The notes: generated by a model not told the origin, from the sequence alone. A DNA stretch of 64,000 nucleotides from Aquidulcibacter sp041160865 (GCA_041160865.1 JBEAVQ010000003.1:1-64000); one strand, 5' to 3'. Shown: positions 8,993 to 19,300, counted from the first letter of the stretch. A program made the numbers and translations.

Positions 8993-10291
8993 TCACCGCG
9001 ACGTAAGTTTCGCCGTCAAAGCCCCAAATGCTGCGTCATGGATCGCGGCGGTGAACAAGTTCGACAGCACGGGGTGACTTCCAAAGCGGACGATGACAAT
9101 CTGGTTTGTGGGGTCGATATAGACACGCTGTCCCGCCACGCCGAACAGATTGAAGCTTTGATTGGCATCATGACTGATCCAGAACTGGCTGCGATAAGAC
9201 CAGTTAAGCCGCGCAGGGATGGGATTTGAGGCCCGGAAAGCGGCATTATCGCTGCCCGCCTTAATCCTCTTCACCACAGCGGCGGGAATAATCTGTTGAC
9301 CGTTAAAGCGACCATCTTGGCGCAGCATCTCGCCCAAGCGGGCAAGGTCACGCGCTGTGACATTCAGGCCAGCCGCAGCGATTTCCTGCCCGGCAGGGTC
9401 AATCGCCCAAGTTGCGTCGTGCTCAACCCCCAAGCGCTTCCAAACCCGTTCAGAAACGAGGCTTGATAGGCTTTGCCCGCTGGCCCGCGCGATCACCCAG
9501 CCCAACGCGTCGGTTGCAGCAGAGCGGTAGCGGAATGGGCCACCGGAATCTGCAAAGCGGGTCTTCAGCGTCGGCAGCGCCTCATAAACGCCCTTTGGTG
9601 CCGGGATATTGGCAGGACCCCAGCCCCAAGCTAAGGCATAGCGGTGGATTTCCGCATTTGGATTGGCGTAATTCTCGTCAAAGCTGACCCCGTCGCGCAT
9701 ATCCATAAGGTCGCGCACGGTCGCCGTTTCCCAAGCGGAGCCCGCAAGTTCGGGCACATAGCTGATAACTTTCGCAGTATCATCCAACTTACCATCATGG
9801 ATCAGGAGCTCAGCCATGAGACCGACAAACGACTTGGTGACCGAGAACAACAGATGCTGGCTTTCGGGCGTCATGCCATTGGCATAGCGCTCATAAACGA
9901 CTTGCCCTTTATGCAGCACCAACATGGCGTCAGTGTGGGTTTCGGCCTCAAATTGCCCCCAGCTGATTGTTTTGCCGTCCGGCGCGGTAAAGGTTAGCCC
10001 ATCGAGTGACACGGGCTGGCTGGGCAATAGGCTGACAGGGCCACCGCGCGCCACGCCGCGGGTTGGAAACAACTCTCGCACATGCTGATAGCTCCATCCC
10101 GTATAAGGATAGGCGAGCGCATTTTCGCGCGTGACGCGCTTGTCCGACGGAGCTGGAAAGCCAACATTATAGCCAGACTTCGGCCAATCCAAACGAGGCT
10201 GCGGTGCTGGTGGCGTGCTTGGGGCTTGCGCGAATGCCTGAGCACTCATCAAGCAAACTGCTCCTAATATGGCGTATTTCCCGATCCGCAT
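8993..10291 (-). CDS. Exported serine hydrolase, beta-lactamase/6-aminohexanoate-hydrolase family
   Basis: A 432-residue class C-type serine hydrolase. A signal peptide covers about residues 1-22 with AFA-Q as a plausible cleavage site, so it should be periplasmic. The catalytic Ser-x-x-Lys is SVTK at 150-153, and YRS in GGPFRYRSAATD is the likely second-motif tyrosine. These enzymes hydrolyse amides or esters (for example nylon oligomers); true beta-lactamase activity is not implied. The start chosen (10291) follows GGGAGAG; six upstream in-frame codons were excluded. A second member of the family lies at 45390-46625. Confidence 0.85.
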   Translation of the reverse strand: MRIGKYAILGAVCLMSAQAFAQAPSTPPAPQPRLDWPKSGYNVGFPAPSDKRVTRENALAYPYTGWSYQHVRELFPTRGVARGGPVSLLPSQPVSLDGLTFTAPDGKTISWGQFEAETHTDAMLVLHKGQVVYERYANGMTPESQHLLFSVTKSFVGLMAELLIHDGKLDDTAKVISYVPELAGSAWETATVRDLMDMRDGVSFDENYANPNAEIHRYALAWGWGPANIPAPKGVYEALPTLKTRFADSGGPFRYRSAATDALGWVIARASGQSLSSLVSERVWKRLGVEHDATWAIDPAGQEIAAAGLNVTARDLARLGEMLRQDGRFNGQQIIPAAVVKRIKAGSDNAAFRASNPIPARLNWSYRSQFWISHDANQSFNLFGVAGQRVYIDPTNQIVIVRFGSHPVLSNLFTAAIHDAAFGALTAKLTSR

Positions 10292-10495
10292 GTTCGTCTC
10301 TCCCATCACCTGCTTGATCTGTGTCGAGTCTAGGTAGGCTTTAGACTAATGGGTTACGGGCGAGGTGGCGAGCAGTGTTCGCACAGGACACAGAGTGCGC
10401 AAACAAGAGACTTCATCATTTATAAGGCAGATTTTGCTAATGCCCACAGGGGGCCCTCAAGTTTTACGGGACGTGTCCTTGGGAGATGGGCTAGC

Positions 10496-12082
10496 ATGAC
10501 GTCGCTGAGCGTGCAAAATTCGAGACTAGCACAGATTGTAAGCCTCGCCTGCCTCTGGATTTTCAGCCTGATCCTAACACTCCAATTTCCCCCAACTTGG
10601 GATGTGGCGTGGCAGCACCACATAGCTAAAGAAGTTCTTCATGGGGGAGAGCTTTATCGCGATGTGATCGACCTTAATCCACCCCTCTGGTTTTGGGCGG
10701 CGATCCCCAGTGTCTGGTTGGCAGAGATCACCCAGCAATCCTCCTTCGCGATTGCTTCCTTGTTTAATCTTTTGGGGCTTGCCATCGCACTGCCGTGTGT
10801 TTGGAGCCTTTTGCCACAGACTTGGACCCAGCTTGGCCGGACGATTTTTTGTGCGGGCCTTATTCTCGCTATTGGCATCCTGCCCTTGGATGAGGCCGGC
10901 CAACGCGAACAGGCCTTTTCCTTGGCCTGTGTGGTTTGGGTTGCAATCTTTGCCGCGCGCCTAAAGGGGCAAAGAGTTTGGCTTGGTCTTGCCATTCTGG
11001 TTGGGTTGATTGCAGCCTATGGATTTGCGCTCAAACACTATTTTGTATTGGTGCCAATAACACTGGAGCTCTGGCTGGTCCTAAAGCAGCGTAAGGACTG
11101 GCGTCCTTTTAGGCCGGAGACTGTCACCCTCGCATTCAGCGCTATGGTCTATACCGTAGCCGTCTTGGCGCTTGTTCCGCATTACTTGACCGAAATCGTC
11201 CCCCTAACAACAGCGAGCTACCAAGGCCTCCGGGATTTTGGCGATCAACCCATGCTTGTCGCGATCTCGAAGATTATTGGGCTCTGTAGCATTGCATTCA
11301 TCCCATTTATCTTGGTTATCTTGAACCGAAAGGTAGGCCCCTTTGAGCCGATTACCTTGGGTTTATGTTGGGTTGCTGTCGTGTGCGTTTTCAACGTTTG
11401 CATTCAAGCAAAAGGTTGGGGCTATCATTATATGCCTATCAAGGCAGTCATTATGCTCGCAGCCTTAGCCCTTGTCTTGCACAAGCCAAGCGCGCAGTCT
11501 GAGGGCGGTGTTCGCTTCAGCCGACTGGTGGCCGGTACTTTGATCTTGGGAAATGTGGTTATCCCAGGGCTCAAGACTTGGGCATTTGTGCATGAAAACG
11601 CACCGTTCCCAGAGGGCAGCCCAACTCGTATTGTTCAGCAGATGCTGGAAAAGAGTCCCCGCGACAGCACAGTTGCGGTCCTGTCGTCGGACCCGGGCAA
11701 TGCCTTCTACCGTCCATTTAAGCAGGGAAAGGCCATTTATTCTCGCTATTTCTCTTTGTGGATGCTGCCCCAATTGCACGCCGACAAGAGCGTGAATGGG
11801 CAAGCGATTCTGCAGGATGTTCGGACGAAGATCACAGAGGATTTGATGTGTAGCCTTCCAGACATGATTCTCAATGAAACCACGGCTGGCTACAATTCAG
11901 ACTTGTGGTCGGCCCAGTTTATCGTGACTGACCCAATGGCCATCTTGAAACTCCACGCCGCCTTCGGAAACTGGCTGGATCAGAATTACAAAGAAGGCCC
12001 ACAACCGGGGAAATCAATCCGGGCTTGGTTCCGGACAGACAGCGCTACACCCACAAAGCCCAAAACGTGCCGAAAAGCCTAA
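10496..12082 (+). CDS. Polytopic membrane protein resembling GT-C glycosyltransferases
   Basis: A 528-residue protein with about ten membrane helices and a soluble C-terminal region. The first loop has the acidic motif DVAWQ and then DVIDLNPPLWFW, the pattern seen in GT-C enzymes (ArnT/PMT-like) that use polyprenyl-phosphate sugars in the periplasm. The start is placed at the ATG after GGGAGA (10496); an extension to 10349 lacks a ribosome site. It overlaps the convergent rsuA gene by 4 bases. Donor and acceptor are unknown, and no other glycosylation genes are adjacent, so this assignment rests on topology and one motif. Confidence 0.65.
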   Translation: MTSLSVQNSRLAQIVSLACLWIFSLILTLQFPPTWDVAWQHHIAKEVLHGGELYRDVIDLNPPLWFWAAIPSVWLAEITQQSSFAIASLFNLLGLAIALPCVWSLLPQTWTQLGRTIFCAGLILAIGILPLDEAGQREQAFSLACVVWVAIFAARLKGQRVWLGLAILVGLIAAYGFALKHYFVLVPITLELWLVLKQRKDWRPFRPETVTLAFSAMVYTVAVLALVPHYLTEIVPLTTASYQGLRDFGDQPMLVAISKIIGLCSIAFIPFILVILNRKVGPFEPITLGLCWVAVVCVFNVCIQAKGWGYHYMPIKAVIMLAALALVLHKPSAQSEGGVRFSRLVAGTLILGNVVIPGLKTWAFVHENAPFPEGSPTRIVQQMLEKSPRDSTVAVLSSDPGNAFYRPFKQGKAIYSRYFSLWMLPQLHADKSVNGQAILQDVRTKITEDLMCSLPDMILNETTAGYNSDLWSAQFIVTDPMAILKLHAAFGNWLDQNYKEGPQPGKSIRAWFRTDSATPTKPKTCRKA

Positions 12083-12825
12083 AGCTTGGCGGCAAACACT
12101 TTTGCAACATCGCCTTCGGTCATCACGCGCAAGCTGCCCGCGTCGAGGTCTTCTGGTAAGGTCAACGCCCCAATCTGATCGCGATGAAGTGCGGTGACAT
12201 GGTTGCCGATAGCAGCAAACATGCGCCTAACCTGATGATAACGGCCCTCATTCAGCGTCAAAATAGCCGACCGCTCCCCCGTCACTTCTAACTCCGCGGG
12301 CAACAAGGGCTTGGTCTCACCATCCAGCATAAGGCCGCCAGCAGTAAAGGTGGCCACTTCAGAGCCATCCAGCGGCCGATCAAGCGTGACGACATATCGC
12401 TTGGGCACATGGTGTTTTGGCGAAATGATTTTGTGCAAGAGGTCGCCATCATCGGTCATCAGAATGAGGCCGGAAGTCTCCTTATCCAGCCGCCCGACCG
12501 TCGATAAAGCAGGATCGCGCGCGCGCCACCGGTCGGGTAGCAAGTCATAGATGAGCGTGCCCGCCTCTTTGCGCGAACAGGTTACGCCCAAAGGCTTATG
12601 CACCATGATGACCATGCCGGGTAAAGGGTCGAGTTTCTTGCCTCGGATGAGCAGGCGGGCCGGCAAATCAGCTTCAAGACGGACGCGCGCCGCCTCATCG
12701 CGCACGATCTCACCATCGAGGGTAATCCAGCCCGCCTTCGTCATCAGGCCAATGTCGCGCCTCGACCCATAGCCCATATTGGCTAAGAGTCGGTCGAGGC
12801 GGGCAGTTGGAACCGGACGGCTCAT
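12079..12825 (-). CDS. rsuA: 16S rRNA pseudouridine synthase of the RsuA family
   Basis: A 248-residue protein. An N-terminal S4 RNA-binding domain (about 5-60, RLDRLLANMGYGSRRD) precedes the catalytic domain, with GRLDKETSGLIL containing the active Asp at about 114, and GRYHQVRRMFAAIG near the C-terminus. The RsuA/RluB/E/F families are close; the size and the S4 domain fit RsuA (U516 of 16S rRNA). The start codon overlaps the stop of the upstream rsmC-like gene by four bases (ATGA), indicating translational coupling of two 16S-modifying enzymes. Confidence 0.85.
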   Translation of the reverse strand: MSRPVPTARLDRLLANMGYGSRRDIGLMTKAGWITLDGEIVRDEAARVRLEADLPARLLIRGKKLDPLPGMVIMVHKPLGVTCSRKEAGTLIYDLLPDRWRARDPALSTVGRLDKETSGLILMTDDGDLLHKIISPKHHVPKRYVVTLDRPLDGSEVATFTAGGLMLDGETKPLLPAELEVTGERSAILTLNEGRYHQVRRMFAAIGNHVTALHRDQIGALTLPEDLDAGSLRVMTEGDVAKVFAAKL

Positions 12826-13730
12826 CGGATCGCCTGATAAACTTTAAAGCCTTGCGCCTCAGATTTCAGCGTGAGGCTGGCGAAGCGGGCCTTCAAAATC
12901 GCTTCATAGGGCAAATGGCGGTTCGCGGTCAGCCAGAGGGAGCCACCGGGGCGGAGCGCTTCTGCAGACCGCACAATCATCGCCATACCCAGCGCTTGAT
13001 CCTCAATCCCCGCGCGGTGAAACGGTGGGTTCATGACGATGGCGTCAAAGGTCTGCCCCGATGTGCCTGTGGCAACCAAATCGACCCAGACGCTCGAGAA
13101 TCTTGGATCTTGAATTGTCTCATGCGCGGCAGCTATCGCCCTTCGATCAAGCTCAAACCCTGTTACCGAGGTGACTTTTAAGCTCTGTAGGACCAGTTGC
13201 GACAACACCCCTGCCCCACAACCGAAATCAGCCACTTTTCCCGACAAATGCGGCAAGACGTCCATCAAGGCTTTGGAGCCAGCATCCACACGGTCCCAAC
13301 TAAACATCCCCGGCTGTCCCCAAAAGCCTAAGTCTGGCAGGGGACGCAATGCGCCTTCCGCCAGTGCTGCTTTAATGCCAAGTAGAGCCTCTGGGCGGGG
13401 GCCTTGGCAAATGCGGTGATGGCGTTTGGGTTGGTCTGAGACCATAACACCAAAACCCATCAAGTCTTTGGCGAGACGTGTGCCGCCCTTATCTTTTGGG
13501 GCCAATACCGTCAAAGGTGCGCCTGGCGCTAAAGCACGCAGGGCAAGCGCGATTTCATGGCGGCGCTCAATCGTATTGGAAGGTGCCCGCATCACGAGGC
13601 CCGCATAGGAGCCTTCTTTCAACGAATCCAATGTAACCGCGCCCGGATGCAGCGGGGAAACCTGCACTCCGTTGTTGGGCACGCCGACTAAGCCAGCTGG
13701 AATATCGCCATAGATCAAACTTCTGCTCAT
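12822..13730 (-). CDS. rsmC: RsmC-like 16S rRNA (guanine-N2) methyltransferase
   Basis: A 302-residue class I SAM-dependent methyltransferase. SAM motif I is VADFGCGAGVLS at about 165-176 and the catalytic N-P-P-F motif is MNPPFHRAG at about 233-241, diagnostic of exocyclic-amine N-methyltransferases acting on guanine or adenine. The degenerate N-terminal half fits the duplicated architecture of RsmC/RsmD-type enzymes. G1207 of 16S rRNA is the expected target by family. It is translationally coupled to rsuA. Confidence 0.8.
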   Translation of the reverse strand: MSRSLIYGDIPAGLVGVPNNGVQVSPLHPGAVTLDSLKEGSYAGLVMRAPSNTIERRHEIALALRALAPGAPLTVLAPKDKGGTRLAKDLMGFGVMVSDQPKRHHRICQGPRPEALLGIKAALAEGALRPLPDLGFWGQPGMFSWDRVDAGSKALMDVLPHLSGKVADFGCGAGVLSQLVLQSLKVTSVTGFELDRRAIAAAHETIQDPRFSSVWVDLVATGTSGQTFDAIVMNPPFHRAGIEDQALGMAMIVRSAEALRPGGSLWLTANRHLPYEAILKARFASLTLKSEAQGFKVYQAIR

Positions 13731-13796
13731 AAGCCTGATCTGAGCCAGATTGCGCTCAGATACAAGTTCGGCTGGGCAGAGAAGTACGAAAGCGCG

Positions 13797-13816
13797 TTTT
13801 GATCCGAAGGATCAAA
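13797..13816. terminator. Hairpin downstream of fliE
   Basis: TTTTGATCC, a GAA loop and GGATCAAA form an 8-base-pair stem, flanked by GCGCG on both sides that could extend it. It lies just past the fliE stop in the leftward direction. There is no strong U-run, so termination is inferred from position. Confidence 0.4.
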
Positions 13817-13830
13817 GTTGCGCGTGACTG

Positions 13831-14139
13831 TTAAATCGGCATCCGCATGATTTCCTGATAGGCTTGGATCGCCTGATCACGGAAGGCCAACATGGTTTCC
13901 ATCTGTACTTCGGCAGCGGCGACGGCCGTGACGACGTCGATCATTTCAGCCTTACCAGTCACAGCTTGAGCAGCTTGGGTTTCTGCAGCCTTTGTAGCTT
14001 CGACCGTGGACGAAACTTGTTGTGCCAACATGGACGAAAAATTGAAGTTGGTATCGGCAATCACTGGCCCCGTGCTGGGGGCAGCGCCACCGGCGGCGGC
14101 ACCATAGGCCTTGGCTGCTAAAAGGGCGGCTGAATTCAT
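13831..14139 (-). CDS. fliE: Flagellar hook-basal body junction protein FliE
   Basis: A 102-residue protein joining the MS ring to the proximal rod, exported by the flagellar apparatus. The C-terminal half is characteristic: KAEMIDVVTAVAAAEVQME, then a region around MLAFRDQAIQAYQEIMRMPI, ending at the usual IxxMPI tail. It is the last gene of flgB-flgC-fliE, 28 bases after flgC, the order found in most alphaproteobacteria. Confidence 0.93.
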   Translation of the reverse strand: MNSAALLAAKAYGAAAGGAAPSTGPVIADTNFNFSSMLAQQVSSTVEATKAAETQAAQAVTGKAEMIDVVTAVAAAEVQMETMLAFRDQAIQAYQEIMRMPI

Positions 14140-14167
14140 GACTCAGGTTTCTCCTGAAAATAAGCGC

Positions 14168-14581
14168 TTAGCGGCGCAACAAATCTAGCGTGCGAGACAT
14201 CATGGCCCGCGCGCTTTCCACGACATTTAGGTTAGCTTCATAGGCACGCTGGGCCTCGCGCATATCGAGGCTTTCGATCAGCGTGTTGACGTTTGGCAGC
14301 TTCACATAGCCCTCGGGATTGGCACCAGGGTGTGTCGGGTCATAGCGCAAGCGGAAATCCGAAGTATCCTTCTGGACCTTGGTCATTTTTACTTCTGTTG
14401 TGCCATGCTCGCGGTTCAGAACTTGGCCAAATACGCTGACTTTGCGCTGATAGGGGTCGGCACCGGGATTGGGTGCGGTGGAATTGGCGTTGGCGATATT
14501 TTCCGCAATCACCTTCATCCGCGCAGTTTGAGCGCGAAGACCGGAGGCAGCAACATTGAGCGCAGCATTCATATCTGACAT
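14168..14581 (-). CDS. flgC: Proximal rod protein FlgC
   Basis: A 137-residue rod protein. The N-terminal signature is AASGLRAQTARMKVIAENIANANS (about 11-34) and the C-terminal signature EAQRAYEANLNVVESARAMM (about 109-128), both typical of flagellar rod and hook proteins. Length is normal for FlgC. It follows flgB by 11 bases in the same operon. Confidence 0.95.
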   Translation of the reverse strand: MSDMNAALNVAASGLRAQTARMKVIAENIANANSTAPNPGADPYQRKVSVFGQVLNREHGTTEVKMTKVQKDTSDFRLRYDPTHPGANPEGYVKLPNVNTLIESLDMREAQRAYEANLNVVESARAMMSRTLDLLRR

Positions 14582-14592
14582 GGCTTATCTTC

Positions 14593-15036
14593 CTATTGCG
14601 GCTTGCGCGATGCCAAGCGCATCAGTTGCAAACCTTTTTGATAGAGGCCCAAAGCCGCGTCATAATTCATGCGCGTATCGGCCACTTTGATCATTTGTTC
14701 TTCCAAGACGACAGCATTGCCATCCAGCGTCACTTCGCTGTCTGGCGTCTTAATCGCGCGACCAGCTCCTGCTGCGGGCGCGCCGCCATCCAAGTGCCCC
14801 GACCGGGTCGCCGCCATTTTGACAGGAGACAAAGGTGCCGCCCCTGCTAGGCCGCTGCGTGATTGCGGCATTTGCCGCGCGATTGCATCGGCAAAGGCGC
14901 GATTATCGAGGTCACGCGGCACATATTTAGGTGTGGACGCATTGGCGACATTCTCTGCCAAGAGCTTCTGACGTTCGTTCAGAAACCCCATACGTTCGCG
15001 CAGAACGTTAAAAAATGGCGTGTCGGTGATGCCCAT
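14593..15036 (-). CDS. flgB: Proximal rod protein FlgB
   Basis: A 147-residue rod protein. The N-terminal region has RMGFLNERQKLLAENVANAS with the conserved LAENVAN motif, and the C-terminus has EEQMIKVADTRMNYDAAL. The start is set at the ATG (15036) preceded by AAGGA; an in-frame extension to 15093 looks like untranslated leader. The promoter region is shared with the divergent fliO gene and contains a perfect TTAA-N7-TTAA box. Confidence 0.93.
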   Translation of the reverse strand: MGITDTPFFNVLRERMGFLNERQKLLAENVANASTPKYVPRDLDNRAFADAIARQMPQSRSGLAGAAPLSPVKMAATRSGHLDGGAPAAGAGRAIKTPDSEVTLDGNAVVLEEQMIKVADTRMNYDAALGLYQKGLQLMRLASRKPQ

Positions 15037-15119
15037 GACATGATCCTTGCGATTGTTCGCATCTGTAATGATGAAGTGATCGTAGTTAAGCACTGATTAA
15101 TATCCTTGAAGGCCTTTTG

Positions 15120-15134
15120 TTAACTTTTGATTAA
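15120..15134. promoter_or_regulatory. CtrA-type box TTAA-N7-TTAA between flgB and fliO
   Basis: TTAACTTTTGATTAA matches the CtrA consensus TTAA-N7-TTAA exactly and continues with C on the outer side. It lies almost midway between the divergent flgB (84 bases) and fliO (82 bases) starts. In Caulobacter CtrA activates class II flagellar genes through such sites. The match is seen; CtrA binding is inference. Confidence 0.7.
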
Positions 15135-15215
15135 CCGGAGCGGGCGACGCGGGATGAGGCGTGCAGAAGCACGCGCGATCTGGGTGGGATGGCATCTAGG
15201 ATAGAGGGCTGACCA

Positions 15216-15539
15216 ATGGACTTTTTCGACCTCCTTCGGGCGACCGCTGCTTTGGCCGTCACGCTTGGCCTCTTGCTCGGTGCCGCTTGGCTGGCCCGTC
15301 GTTATGGTCTGATGCAGGGCCAAATGCCGGGCCTAGCCAAAGGCCGACTGAAATTGGTTGAGCAGCTATGGCTAGATGCCGGGCGGACTCGTGCCATTCT
15401 CATTCAGTGCGATGATCAAGAGCATTTGGTCTTGGTCTCCACCACCGGGGCGAGCACGATCAGTTCCAAAGCCGTCGACCCGTTAGCTTCAAAGCCCCCT
15501 TCGCTCGCTGTCTCCTCAGCTACAGGCACCCAGTCATGA
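15216..15539 (+). CDS. fliO: Flagellar export assembly protein FliO
   Basis: A 107-residue FliO/MopB-type protein, needed for assembly of the FliP ring of the export gate. One membrane helix lies at about residues 8-27, followed by the short domain GRLKLVEQLWLDAGRTRAIL (about 43-62) and QEHLVLVSTTGAS, typical of FliO. Its stop overlaps the fliP start by four bases (ATGA), so the two should be translationally coupled. Confidence 0.87.
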   Translation: MDFFDLLRATAALAVTLGLLLGAAWLARRYGLMQGQMPGLAKGRLKLVEQLWLDAGRTRAILIQCDDQEHLVLVSTTGASTISSKAVDPLASKPPSLAVSSATGTQS

Positions 15540-16354
15540 CGTCAAAAGCCTCAAACAAAGCTGCCTCCGCCAAAGGCCAGTCACGGGCCGAGCTCAAACG
15601 CCTACTCAAGCGCTGGTTGATCATTTTTGCCTGCGCCATGGGGGCTTCCATGTTGGGGGTTGCCACCGCCGTGGCCCAGTCGATCAATTTGGATTTGGGT
15701 AGTGGGACCGGTCTGACAGAGCGGGTGGTTCAGACTGTTGCGCTGATCACCATCCTGTCACTAGCGCCCTCTGTTGTGATCATGACCACCAGTTTTGTGC
15801 GGATTGTGGTGGTCTTGTCGCTCTTACGGACGGCGATAGGCCTTCAGCAAGCACCACCCAATGCGGTAATGGTTTCGCTGGCTTTGTTTCTTACAGCCTT
15901 TATCATGCAACCGACCTTTGAGCGTTCCTGGAATGAGGGCATTGCGCCCCTGACCAAGCAGGAATTGACCATGGAACAAGCTTGGCCACGCACCACAGAG
16001 CCTTTAAAGCAATTCATGTTGGTCCAAACGCGAGAAAAGGACTTGGAGCTGTTCATCCGCTTGGCCCGCATCCCGACACCACAAAATCCCCAAGCCTTGC
16101 CGATGCGGGTGGTAACACCTGCTTTCATGATTTCTGAATTACGGCGCGCCTTTGAAATTGGATTCTTGTTGTTTGTACCGTTTTTGGTGATTGATCTGGT
16201 CGTTGCTTCACTCTTGATGGCGATGGGCATGATGATGCTGCCACCTGTTGTGGTGTCCTTGCCGTTTAAGCTGATTTTCTTTGTGCTCGTTGATGGCTGG
16301 CGCTTGGTTGCCGAAAGCCTCGTGCAAAGCTTTAGGGCAGTCCCACCGGGTTAG
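15536..16354 (+). CDS. fliP: Flagellar type III export gate protein FliP
   Basis: A 272-residue polytopic inner-membrane protein of the export-gate core. An N-terminal hydrophobic segment (about 29-50) is followed by a periplasmic start SINLDLGSG. Signatures are TSFVRIVVVLSLLRTAIG (about 86-103), QQAPPNAVMVSLALFLT, and near the C-terminus MMMLPPVVVSLPFKLIFFV. Length is standard. fliQ, fliR and flhB are not next to it; the gene ends against the convergent TPR gene with a 4-base overlap. Confidence 0.95.
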   Translation: MTSKASNKAASAKGQSRAELKRLLKRWLIIFACAMGASMLGVATAVAQSINLDLGSGTGLTERVVQTVALITILSLAPSVVIMTTSFVRIVVVLSLLRTAIGLQQAPPNAVMVSLALFLTAFIMQPTFERSWNEGIAPLTKQELTMEQAWPRTTEPLKQFMLVQTREKDLELFIRLARIPTPQNPQALPMRVVTPAFMISELRRAFEIGFLLFVPFLVIDLVVASLLMAMGMMMLPPVVVSLPFKLIFFVLVDGWRLVAESLVQSFRAVPPG

Positions 16355-19300
16355 CGACCGACCACCGGCGCAGGCGGGGGATCACGCGGTGCGTCAACAC
16401 CTGAACGCGCATTAGGCCTGTTAGGCGCTTTCGCCCGATTTTGCGCTGTCTGTGGCGTAGTGTTAGCTGGACGCGCTGGGCTGCGCTGTGGCGCAGACGC
16501 GACAGCGGGTGAGCGTTGTGGCGGCAAGCTTGGACGTACGTCTGGCAACAGTGGTGCCGCTTCCTTTTGGGCTCCCTCAGGCTGAAGCGCCTTTGGTAAG
16601 ACCGAAAGCAAGGCAGAAGTCAGGCGTCCATTAGGATTGCCATCCGTTGGTCCAATCGCACGCGCTGCTTGAGTGGTTTCGGCTTCTGTTGGGGTCTCAA
16701 TGCGGTTCAAGCGGTCCCGCAGCCGGCGCATCAGACCGTCATAGGGGGAGCCGCCGGTAGCAATTTTCACAGCCGACTGTAAGGACGCACTAGATGGAAT
16801 GGCAGTGTCGGTTACCACTTTGAAGGCTTCTGCATAGGCACTTTTGCTCATGGCTGGTCCATAAGCACGGACAAGCCCACGGTTAAAGCCATCTTCTCGC
16901 GCCATGGCTTGCGCGACTGCAACCCGCAATACTTCGCCTGCATCTTCGGGGGATAAGGATGGCCGTGCTGGCGGCAGAGAGGCCCTCGCATTGGCTGCCG
17001 CATTCGGCCAGTCGCCTGCCCGCATGTAAATCTCAGTCCGAACCCGCGCCGCATCGGGGGATTCGTCAAACTCAATGGTCTCCAGCGCGTGATCTTTACG
17101 ACCAAGTTCAGCCAAGCTTGCCGCTTCGATCAAACGACGCTGTTCATTCAAAAGCTCAGGCAAGAGCGAAACGCGGCTATTCCAGATCGCACGCAAGGCC
17201 TCTTCTGGACGGCGATCCATCAAGTAAAGCGCAGCAAGATCGCTCGCGACTTGGGCTTTAGAGAAACCTTCGAGGCGCTTGTCGACTTGGTGCTGCAACA
17301 GTTGCGTAGCTTGGGGTAACAGATCCAGCGCGACCAAGCGCTCAGCCAAGCCGCGCACCATGCGGTCCCCATCTGGCCCAATAGGAGCTAAAGTTCGGAA
17401 GTCATAGAAAAGCGCCAAGGCTTGGATTGGGTCCATACCATCCGCGCCGCCTTCGAGGAACAAGTACCTGAACTGTTTGAACAATTCATCGCGAAGACGA
17501 CGGGCAGCTGGCAGATCAGGACGCAGAATCGAAGCGCTGGCCATCGTCATCAGGCCAGAGCGAATATCGCCAGCTTGGATATAGAGGCCACCCAAACGCC
17601 GCAGAATGTCCAATTCTAAATCGTCACCGCGCCACGTGAAGCGAAGGGCATCCAGAGCCTTGATTGATTCAATCGGCGGAATTTTGCCGCTCGATTCTCC
17701 AAGGTTTGCCTTTTCATAGGCCGCCCGCGCGGCAATCTCGCGATCAGGTGCGGTCGCAAGCTTGGTCAAGGCAACCAGCGCCTCGTTGACGCGGCCAGTG
17801 GCCCCCATGGCACGCGCAGCCAGTAGTGCTGCTTGCAATTGCGTCAGGGGGTTTTGGGCTTCGCGCTGAGCGCTATTTGCGGTCATGGAGGCTAACGCGC
17901 CATCACCCAATTCTAAGGCGGCATTCCCATTGGCGATGTTAAATCGGGCACGATATTCCTGTTCAAAATTCTGAAGCGCTGTCTTGCCGCGCTCAAAGCG
18001 GACACGAGCTTCGCTGGCATTGCCGCTCATCTGCGCAGCCAAGCCGGCCCACAACTGCGCGGCTGGATCTTCGGCGACTTCAGGCTCGCTGAACAAATCT
18101 AGGGCACCTTTCCCATGCCCGCCCATGAGGGTGGCAATACCTTCAAGGGCCAACAACTCGGGAGACCGCTCAAGGGCTGGAACGTCAGCGCGTAATTGCC
18201 GGATAACGCCAGAGGCTTCCACCCCCAAATCCCAGGCAATAAGGAACCTAGCCAGATCGACTCGGGAGGTGATTTTATTATTGGTGTCGCCCAACTCAAT
18301 TGCGGCTTTGCGACGCAATTTATTGAGGTTATTGGTGAAATCTGCCTTTGGTCCCAACTGCCAAGACTTAAAGTCGATATAGCCAGGTGCATTGGCTGAA
18401 CCTTCACTCATGTCATCGTCTGCGGCCAAGCCTGACAAGGACATGCCGAGCGGGCGGACCAAGACAAATCCATCGACATCGCGCCGCAATTCAAAATCAT
18501 CAGTCCTAGGCACAACCACCAGGCCGTGAAAGGTTTCTGGCAGAACGGCTTCCAAGTAAGATCGTTGTGTGCCCAAGCTGCTATTGGGGCCTAATGCCAG
18601 ACCGATCAGCAGGTTGTCGCCCACGGCTGGATCTGTGAGCATGCCGGTTGCTGCGCCATCAGGCACCAAAGCCTTTACCCGCGACGTGCCGTCTAAAGCT
18701 TGTTCGCGTACCAAACCAATAGAACGACCTGTTGCTTGTTTTTGAGGCGAAAGAACAACTTTCCACTTTGGACCGAAAGAAGTTGGTGTTGCTTGAACTT
18801 CCGGCGGCGCAATGATTCGAATGCCTGAAACACCCTCACCGCGCACTTTCTCAATTCTGCTGACGAACTTGCCACTTGGTACACGACCAACATCCATATC
18901 GGCCGCTGTCGCAAATAGCACATAGATTGAATCACCCCGGCGATACACGGCGGCTGGGGCTGGAGTTTCAAAATCAAACTCTAGCTGCAGCTCCTTGCCG
19001 ACCATAGCGCTACTCATACGGACGCGACCCGATGGCGCAGGATCTGGCCGCTGTGCGAGTAAGGCTTCAGCATCGAGCTCGCTGGCCTTCGCTTCTTCGC
19101 TCATGGCATCTGGGTCTGGTGCTGCTTCCTTCGCCTCACCTGCTTTAGCGGCTTCTTTGGAAGCTTGCTTACCAGCAACAGATTTGGGAGCGGGCGAGCC
19201 AATCTTGCCGCTAGCTTCGTCTTGCAATGCCTGAATCGTATCGGCGTTTGCGCCTTCTGGCAGAATGTCGATCAGGATTGCATTACCGTCCCGGCTGTGA

